Shown here one piece after another: positions 58,736 through 64,000 of a DNA stretch of 64,000 bases. The notes under the pieces were generated by a model, which worked only from the letters and a program-made list of their open reading frames with translations, had not been told where the DNA came from and did not search any database. The translations under genes and the position numbers were made by a program. The DNA comes from Marinovum sp048263515. Lineage in GTDB: Bacteria > Pseudomonadota > Alphaproteobacteria > Rhodobacterales > Rhodobacteraceae. The stretch lies in NCBI RefSeq assembly GCF_048263515.1, contig NZ_JBLXEC010000011.1, forward strand, positions 68,244-132,243, in the 5' to 3' direction. Position 1 is the stretch's first letter. The number at the start of each line of letters is the position of its first letter.

Positions 58736-59602
58736 TCAGGTCTTTAGCTTCAGCAGGCCCTCGATGGCCTCTTGCCGGCCCTCGCCGATATAGCGGTTGT
58801 AATCCGGGTGCTCGAAGAGGTGGCCGTAGTAGATCTGGTGCCGGTAGGGCAGGTAGTCCTGATGGATCAGGTTCTGGTTGCGATGAATGCGGATCGCCTC
58901 CTGCCCGGCATTCAGCTCGGCAATGGCACGTAGCTGGCCATTGTGCTCGCCGTACATCTCGAGCTCCGAGCCAAGCACATCGTCGAAATACATGAAGATC
59001 CGCGGCAGGAAATGCTCGGGTTTCTCGGCCACCGCGTCAAAAATGCGAAAGCTTTCGCGGGTCGAGGAATGGTAATCGGTGTCGTTGAACATCACGCCAA
59101 TGGGCGCAGGTTTGTATTCGTCGAGAAAGCCAGCGATGGTCTCGCGGATGTCGCCGATCACCAGCTTGGCCTGCGGCACCCGGGCCTGCAGTGCGGGCTT
59201 GTCCATGATGTACTGCTTGGCGGCAAACCAGTAGGGCAGGTCATAGGCGCCCTCGGGTTCCGGCATGCCGGCACCGGTGTCGAAGCCGTAGCACTCGACC
59301 GTCACGCCGGTCACCTTCTTCACCTCTTCGGCAAAGTCGCACATGTAGGCCAGGCCGTTGCCGCCGGCGACGCCGAATTCGATGGCCGAGATCCGGTCAT
59401 GGCCCAGCGCCTTGCCCAGCCGCGCGGCATTCAGCATGCACCAGGCGTAATGCGGCCGCTCGACGGCCAGCATGTCGACCTGGAAATCGACCGAGTAGTT
59501 CATCCGGGGGGCGGTGGCGCGGATCAGCTTGCGGGTCAGAGCCCCGGCCATGGAATTGCGAAATTCGCGGGAATAAAGCAGGTCTGAAATCATCGCCTTC
59601 AT
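58736..59602 (-). CDS. Putative SAM-dependent methyltransferase-like protein
   Basis: 288 residues. AIEFGVAGGNGLAYMCDFAE looks like the nucleotide loop of a class I methyltransferase (TylF/macrocin-type region), followed by CYGFDTGAGMPEP and VMFNDTDYHSST. No substrate-specific motif is recognised. It converges on the extensin-like gene and is divergent from lon with a 331-base gap. Confidence in the fold is moderate, in the reaction low. Confidence 0.7.
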   Translation of the reverse strand: MKAMISDLLYSREFRNSMAGALTRKLIRATAPRMNYSVDFQVDMLAVERPHYAWCMLNAARLGKALGHDRISAIEFGVAGGNGLAYMCDFAEEVKKVTGVTVECYGFDTGAGMPEPEGAYDLPYWFAAKQYIMDKPALQARVPQAKLVIGDIRETIAGFLDEYKPAPIGVMFNDTDYHSSTRESFRIFDAVAEKPEHFLPRIFMYFDDVLGSELEMYGEHNGQLRAIAELNAGQEAIRIHRNQNLIHQDYLPYRHQIYYGHLFEHPDYNRYIGEGRQEAIEGLLKLKT

Positions 59603-59933
59603 GCGGCACCCCTTATAAGACGACCCGGCCGGACATTCTGCCCGCCGGGGAAAACCGGTCCGGGCCCGGACCCGGACCCGCCAATGCGCGCGGTATGGCG
59701 TGCAAATGTGGCGATTTTACGGGCGGGGGCGGCGCGCAGGGCGCATTGAAATCTCGACCGGCGCCCAGATACCCGCTTGCCCCGCCGCGCCGGCACGGGC
59801 ATTCTGGAGCGCAACAAGACACCCCCATCCTTGAATGGGGCAGGGCAACGCCCTACCTGATTAGCCTGACAGGAGCTGGTGAGTGCTGCCGCAAAGCGGG
59901 GCCACGCCAGTTTGCCAAGAATAAGGAAAGAGC
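59603..59933. promoter_or_regulatory. Gap between methyltransferase-like gene and lon, with candidate heat-shock promoter
   Basis: No gene supported. It holds GGTCCGGGCCCGGACC (59657-59672), a perfect palindrome, and CCCCAT-CCTTGA-ATGGGG (59823-59840). CTTGAA (59830) and CCCTAC (59851), 15 bases apart, loosely resemble an RpoH promoter for lon, giving a leader of about 70 bases. The match is weak. Confidence 0.4.
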
Positions 59934-62345
59934 ATGCAAGACCCCCTCAACTCAAGCTATCCCGTGCTGCCGCTGCGCGATATCGTGGTCTTCCCGCATA
60001 TGATCGTGCCGCTGTTCGTGGGCCGCGAGAAATCGGTTCGCGCGCTGGAAGAGGTGATGGCCGACGACAAGCAGATCCTGCTGTCGAGCCAGATCGACCC
60101 TTCGGTCGACGACCCCGAGGCCAGCGGCATCTACAAGGCGGGCGTGCTCGCCAACGTGCTGCAACTGCTCAAGCTGCCCGATGGCACCGTCAAGGTGCTG
60201 GTCGAAGGCGTGGCGCGGGTGCGCATCATCGAATACCTTGAAAACGAAGACTTCTTCGAGGCCAAGTGCGACTACCTGACCGAGATGCCGGGTGATCAGG
60301 CCTCGATCGAGGCGCTGCTGCGCACTGTCGCCGGCGAGTTCGAGCGTTACGCCAAGGTCAAGAAGAACATCCCCGAAGAGGCGCTTGTCGCCGTCTCCGA
60401 GACCGAGGAACCGGCCAAGCTCGCCGACCTCGTGGCCGGGCACCTGGGCATCGAGGTTGACCAGAAACAGGACCTGCTGGAAACGCTCAGCGTCTCCGAG
60501 CGGCTGGAAAAGGTCTATGGCCTGATGCAGGGCGAAATGTCGGTTTTGCAGGTCGAGAAGAAGATCAAGACCCGCGTCAAATCCCAGATGGAGCGCACCC
60601 AGCGCGAGTACTATCTGAATGAGCAGATGAAGGCCATTCAGAAGGAGCTGGGCGACGGCGAGGACGGCGCCAACGAGATCGCCGAACTGGAAGAGAAGAT
60701 CGCCAAGACCAAGCTCTCGAAAGAGGCCAAGGAAAAGGCCGATGCCGAGCTGAAGAAGCTCAAGAACATGTCGCCGATGTCGGCCGAGGCCACCGTGGTG
60801 CGCAACTACCTCGACTGGATGCTGTCGATCCCGTGGGGCGTGAAAAGCCGCGTCAAGAAGGACCTGAACAAGGCGCAGGACATCCTTGATGACGATCACT
60901 ACGGTCTGGAAAAGGTCAAGGAACGCATTGTCGAATACCTCGCGGTGCAGCAGCGTTCGAAGAAGCTGAAGGGCCCGATCATGTGCCTTGTCGGCCCTCC
61001 GGGCGTGGGCAAGACCAGCTTGGGTAAATCGGTCGCCAAGGCCACGGGGCGCGAATTCATCCGCATCTCGCTGGGCGGCGTGCGTGACGAGAGCGAGATC
61101 CGCGGTCACCGCCGGACCTACATCGGCTCGATGCCCGGCAAGATCATCCAGGCATTGAAGAAGGCCAAGACCACAAATCCCCTCATCCTGCTCGACGAGA
61201 TCGACAAGATGGGTCAGGATTTCCGGGGCGACCCGGCCTCGGCCATGCTCGAAGTGCTTGATCCGGAACAGAACGGCACCTTCGTGGACCACTATCTCGA
61301 AGTGGAATACGACCTGTCGAACGTGATGTTCCTGACCACCTCGAACAGCTACAACATGCCCGGGCCGCTGCTTGACCGGATGGAGATCATCCCGCTGGCC
61401 GGCTACACCGAGGACGAGAAGACCGAGATCGCCAAGCGCCACCTGATCAGCAAGCAGATCAAGAACCACGGTCTTAAAAAGACCGAGTTCGAGCTGACCG
61501 ACGAGGCGCTGCAGGACATGGTGCGGTATTACACCCGCGAGGCCGGTGTGCGGAACCTCGAGCGCGAGATCGCCAAATGCGCCCGCAAGGCCGTGACCCG
61601 GATCGTCAAGGGCGAGACCGACAAGGTGGTGGTGACCTCCGAGAACCTCCCGGACTTCCTGGGCGTGCGCAAGCATCGCTTCGGTCTGGCCGAAGACGAG
61701 CATCAGGTCGGTGTGGTCACCGGTCTGGCCTATACTTCGGTGGGCGGTGATCTGTTGCAGATCGAGGCCCTGCGCCTGCCCGGCAAGGGCCGGATGAAGA
61801 CCACCGGCAAGCTCGGCGACGTGATGAAGGAGTCGATCGATGCGGCGGCGAGCTACGTCCGCTCGATTTCGCCGCAGATCGGGGTCAAGCCGCCGCGGTT
61901 CGAGAAGTGGGACATCCACGTCCACGTGCCGGATGGCGCCACCCCCAAGGACGGCCCCTCGGCCGGTCTGGCGATGGTGACCTCGATCGTCTCGGTGCTG
62001 ACCGGCATTCCGGTGCGCAAGGACATCGCCATGACCGGCGAGGTCAGCCTGCGCGGCAATGCCATGCCGATCGGCGGGTTGAAGGAGAAGCTGCTGGCGG
62101 CGCTGCGCGGCGGGATCAAGACGGTCTTCATTCCGGAAGAGAATGAAAAGGACCTGGCGGATATCCCCGACAACGTCACCTCGGGCCTCAACATCATCCC
62201 GGTGACCCATGTCTCGGAAGTGCTGGAAAAGGCGCTGATCCGCGCGCCCGAGCCGGTGGAATGGGACGAGGCCGCCGAGGAAGAGGCCGCGGCCCAGCGC
62301 GCGCTTGCGCGTGGCGAGGACAGCACCAGCGCCGTGGCCCATTGA
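59934..62345 (+). CDS. lon: ATP-dependent protease Lon
   Basis: 803 residues. LON substrate domain from VLPLRDIVVFPHMIVPLFVG, coiled region, AAA+ module with Walker A GPPGVGKTSLGKS and Walker B LILLDEIDKMG, and the protease domain with catalytic Ser676 in KDGPSAGLAM and Lys719 in GGLKEKLLAA (spacing 43, as in E. coli). It degrades damaged and regulatory proteins in the cytosol. AAGGAAAGAGC precedes the ATG. Confidence 0.98.
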   Translation: MQDPLNSSYPVLPLRDIVVFPHMIVPLFVGREKSVRALEEVMADDKQILLSSQIDPSVDDPEASGIYKAGVLANVLQLLKLPDGTVKVLVEGVARVRIIEYLENEDFFEAKCDYLTEMPGDQASIEALLRTVAGEFERYAKVKKNIPEEALVAVSETEEPAKLADLVAGHLGIEVDQKQDLLETLSVSERLEKVYGLMQGEMSVLQVEKKIKTRVKSQMERTQREYYLNEQMKAIQKELGDGEDGANEIAELEEKIAKTKLSKEAKEKADAELKKLKNMSPMSAEATVVRNYLDWMLSIPWGVKSRVKKDLNKAQDILDDDHYGLEKVKERIVEYLAVQQRSKKLKGPIMCLVGPPGVGKTSLGKSVAKATGREFIRISLGGVRDESEIRGHRRTYIGSMPGKIIQALKKAKTTNPLILLDEIDKMGQDFRGDPASAMLEVLDPEQNGTFVDHYLEVEYDLSNVMFLTTSNSYNMPGPLLDRMEIIPLAGYTEDEKTEIAKRHLISKQIKNHGLKKTEFELTDEALQDMVRYYTREAGVRNLEREIAKCARKAVTRIVKGETDKVVVTSENLPDFLGVRKHRFGLAEDEHQVGVVTGLAYTSVGGDLLQIEALRLPGKGRMKTTGKLGDVMKESIDAAASYVRSISPQIGVKPPRFEKWDIHVHVPDGATPKDGPSAGLAMVTSIVSVLTGIPVRKDIAMTGEVSLRGNAMPIGGLKEKLLAALRGGIKTVFIPEENEKDLADIPDNVTSGLNIIPVTHVSEVLEKALIRAPEPVEWDEAAEEEAAAQRALARGEDSTSAVAH

Positions 62346-62395
62346 GCCTGAGCGCTGCCCGCAACGTCGACCGAAACGACGCAGACTGAAACGAC

Positions 62396-62426
62396 AAAGG
62401 CCGCCCGAAGCGCTCGGGCGGCCTTT
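62396..62426. terminator. Bidirectional terminator after lon
   Basis: AAAGGCCGCCCGA, five-base loop, TCGGGCGGCCTTT: 13-base perfect stem lying between the convergent ends of lon and the 62-residue gene. Confidence 0.88.
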
Positions 62427-62447
62427 CTGCTGTCGAGGCGTCGAAGA

Positions 62448-62636
62448 TCAGTGCGACGCAGCCGCCGCAAAGGCAACCAGCGCTGCCAGCAACACCAGCG
62501 TCACGCCGCTCGACGAGCTTGCGGTCTCGGTCTCGACCACCACCACTTCTGGCGCGACATAGGTGTCGAGCCCGCCGGCGAGGGCGGCAGAGCCGATGGT
62601 GGCGGCGCAGGTGGCTGCAATCAGGGTCTTTTTCAT
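62448..62636 (-). CDS. Small secreted or membrane-anchored protein, 62 residues
   Basis: MKKTLIAATCAATIGSAALA is a Sec signal, followed by a short Val/Glu/Ser linker and a hydrophobic C-terminal helix (VTLVLLAALVAFAAAA). I recall similar peptides (signal + acidic linker + terminal helix) in many Rhodobacterales but no known function. GAGGACGACCGAAG precedes the ATG; the longer open frame to 62768 is rejected. Confidence 0.72.
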   Translation of the reverse strand: MKKTLIAATCAATIGSAALAGGLDTYVAPEVVVVETETASSSSGVTLVLLAALVAFAAAASH

Positions 62637-62806
62637 CTTCGGTCGTCCTCTTTTCATGTCCCTGGCGAGTTGGTCGCACCGGGACAGGCGCGTCATTCCG
62701 CCGGCGGGTCCCCGCCGATCGCTTGCGGTTTCTGCGCAACAGGCCGGGTGTGTCGGTTCAGGCGTCACGGGCCGGCGGAAAGAGGCGGATTTTTCTCCGC
62801 CTCCCC

Positions 62807-62834
62807 CCTTGCACGGCCGGAAAACCGGCGTTAA
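62807..62834 (+). promoter_or_regulatory. Candidate promoter of tRNA-Val(CAC)
   Basis: TTGCAC (62807-62812), 16-base spacer, TTAAGA (62829-62834), 13 bases before the tRNA. The second tRNA-Val has the same spacing. Confidence 0.6.
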
Positions 62835-62847
62835 GAGACGCGCTACC

Positions 62848-62922
62848 GGGTGATTAGCTCAGTGGTAGAGCGCTTCGTTCACATCGAAGATGTCAGGAGT
62901 TCGAATCTCTTATCACCCACCA
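62848..62922 (+). tRNA. tRNA-Val (anticodon CAC)
   Basis: 75 bases including an encoded CCA. Acceptor GGGTGAT pairs with ATCACCC, D-arm TAGCTCAGTGGTAGAGC, anticodon stem CTTCG/CGAAG around TTCACAT (anticodon CAC, reads GUG), and T-arm with GTTCGAATC. Confidence 0.95.
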
Positions 62923-62954
62923 TTTTCCTTCTTTTGCCCTGTCGTGATCCGGCC

Positions 62955-63146
62955 CTACCAGAGCAAGGTCCCGCGTCGTTGCGGGGGCTCCGGCAGCGGG
63001 TCCATCCCGATATCCCGCGCCATCCGCGGATCGCGCCTGAGCTGCTCGATCTGACGTCTGTGCCGCCGGTCGGCGAGGCTGCTCCAGAGGCCGGCGATCA
63101 CGCCTGTCTGGGTCTTGCGGGGGGAAGGTCTGCTGTGGTCGGACAT
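62955..63146 (-). CDS. DUF1127-type small basic protein
   Basis: 63 residues. WSSLADRRHRRQIEQLRRDP followed by RMARDIGMDP matches the DUF1127 pattern (Arg-rich helix ending in D-x-G). Members in Rhodobacter include CcaF1-type RNA-linked regulators; whether this one binds RNA is unknown. It lies between two tRNA-Val genes on the opposite strand. Confidence 0.75.
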   Translation of the reverse strand: MSDHSRPSPRKTQTGVIAGLWSSLADRRHRRQIEQLRRDPRMARDIGMDPLPEPPQRRGTLLW

Positions 63147-63274
63147 CTGCGTCTCCTTGCGCGTTTTGGTGATGCAGACCAGGGTGCGAGCTCAAGTCAA
63201 CTTGAGGTCAAGAAGAAATTTCGAAGGACTGGGCAGGGTCTGCGGATTTCCGGCAGGCTCGGAAACTTTGCATC

Positions 63275-63302
63275 TTGAAGCCCTTCGCGCAGGGCATTAG
63301 AA
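63275..63302 (+). promoter_or_regulatory. Candidate promoter of tRNA-Val(UAC)
   Basis: TTGAAG (63275-63280), 16-base spacer, TTAGAA (63297-63302), 11 bases before the tRNA. Confidence 0.5.
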
Positions 63303-63313
63303 GCGGCGACGAA

Positions 63314-63389
<76 letters not shown>

Positions 63390-63481
63390 TGCTACTGCAT
63401 TGAAATCGCACAAGTACCTGATATTCAGGCACATGCGCCGCTTCGTCTGGTACATAGAGGTGGTACACAATGAGATGCACA

Positions 63482-63864
63482 ATGCCCCAACCTGTCCTGA
63501 TCGGATCGACCTACTACCTGCGCGTCCATGTCCCTCGCGACGTGTTGGAACGTGCGGCGGGTACGACCATGTCGCAGCCCATCGGCGACCGCATCTACCA
63601 GCTCAAGCTCACCACACATGCCAAGGCATCGCTGCGGATAAAGGACTGGCCGGAGGCGAAGAGACGCTTCTCGCAGGCTCTAGCGGCATTGGAGAGCCAC
63701 TGGGAGGCGCTGAGGCGGGGCCTGCGGTTCTTACCCACAAGCAGGCGGTGGCTCTCTCTGGTGAGGTCGTGGCGGTCTTCCTCGACATCCTCGACGATGA
63801 ACCCGGAACGACAGAGATGTGGCAGCGTGTGACCGAGATGGACGAGGCAGCACGAGCGGTCTTA
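63482..63864 (+). pseudogene. Frameshifted, truncated phage-type integrase
   Basis: From ATG 63482 the frame reads MPQPVLIGSTYYLRVHVP, LKLTTHAKASLRIKDWPEAK and FSQALAALESHWEALRRG, the N-terminal domain (DUF6538-like) of tyrosine integrases. Near 63720 the homologous frame shifts: the other frame continues GPAVLTHKQAVALSGEVVAV and TEMWQRVTEMDEAARAV to about 63864. A one-base deletion at about 63720 would explain it. No core or catalytic domain (R-H-R-Y) follows before the window ends. An earlier start at 63470 is possible. Confidence 0.8.
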
Positions 63865-63950
63865 GGTAGCAAATGCACCAAGATGCCATCTGGCTGCGGG
63901 CCGGGTCCTCAGTTTGAATGGGTGGTAGTGTCCCAACGCTTGGTGTAGGA

Positions 63951-63990
63951 GGCCGCGCGCGGAGCCCCCGGCGTAGCGCAGCGCGCGGCC
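63951..63990. other. Inverted repeat at window end
   Basis: GGCCGCGCGC (63951-63960) and GCGCGCGGCC (63981-63990) are perfect ten-base arms around 20 bases. They lie just after the integrase remnant stops matching. This could be a hairpin or the edge of an inserted element; the window ends too soon to tell. Confidence 0.5.
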
Positions 63991-64000
63991 GGGTGTGACG

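Noticed and set aside
59597..59828. Two overlapping short minus-strand ORFs upstream of lon
   Set aside because: They overlap in different frames, lack ribosome sites and cover GC-palindromic DNA.
59952..62342. 796-residue minus-strand frame opposite lon
   Set aside because: Antisense to a textbook Lon protease; His/Asp/Leu-rich with no motif.

Overview
The window is a chromosomal segment of a high-GC alphaproteobacterium, most likely a marine member of the Roseobacter group (Rhodobacterales). This rests on a DddP-type DMSP lyase with all six expected metal ligands, two complete TRAP transporters, a trpGDC-moaC-moeA-lexA run next to comEC, gltX and gltA, an alphaproteobacterial SOS box (GTTC-N7-GTTC), a Bpt-type leucyltransferase, and Rhodobacterales-type small proteins. 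Nearly all of it looks like core genome. Only the last ~600 bases look like the edge of a mobile region.

Layout. 1-11.5 kb: a partial C-S lyase/aminotransferase, queA, an MFS transporter, a DUF924 gene and lpdA, then convergent gltA and gltX, then comEC overlapping the end of lexA. 11.6-16.3 kb: tightly overlapping minus-strand operon trpG-trpD-ung-trpC-moaC-moeA, followed by lexA with its own SOS-boxed promoter. 16.5-19.9 kb: a divergent polysaccharide deacetylase, an XRE regulator and a small unknown gene. 20-22.5 kb: ilvI-ilvN, preceded by a complete valine attenuator (promoter, leader peptide with five Val codons, antiterminator and terminator). 23-27.5 kb: a TakP-like TRAP system with oversized permeases. 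28-32 kb: lipid kinase, phosphoesterase, bpt, RDD and DUF2852 genes, and ybaK. 32.3-35.4 kb: glnE plus a small overlapping gene. 35.5-38.1 kb: the Entner-Doudoroff pair edd-eda with a LacI-type operator on its promoter. 38.2-43 kb: an rRNA methyltransferase, a PIN protein, an M48 peptidase, a DedA protein and an HD hydrolase. 43-46.4 kb: a DctPQM C4-dicarboxylate TRAP operon with repeated palindromes upstream. 46.5-50 kb: tpiA, a 2OG-Fe oxygenase and dddP. 50-54.4 kb: iscA/sufA-like and sufT genes, nfeD with a stomatin-like protein, and a natural RimB-RimK fusion. 54.5-62.4 kb: tgt, a desaturase, an L,D-transpeptidase, an extensin-like protein, a methyltransferase-like protein and lon. 62.4-64 kb: a small secreted protein, tRNA-Val(CAC), a DUF1127 protein, tRNA-Val(UAC), and a frameshifted integrase remnant directly after the second tRNA.

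How the genes connect. Central carbon metabolism recurs: edd/eda, tpiA, lpdA, gltA and two organic-acid importers, all suited to growth on algal sugars, organic acids and DMSP. queA and tgt are two steps of tRNA queuosine modification. The intergenic DNA is rich in repeats: (a) a short GTATTT...GAGAAGAAG element at seven gene boundaries, forming full palindromes at two convergent junctions; (b) four diverged copies of a ~180-base element in two pairs; (c) a ~145-base tandem repeat carrying CCGGACTTGATCCGG palindromes. The most informative non-coding findings are the ilv attenuator, the lexA promoter, the edd operator, the twin ATGTGAA palindromes ahead of the DUF2852 gene, and the three palindromes ahead of dctP.
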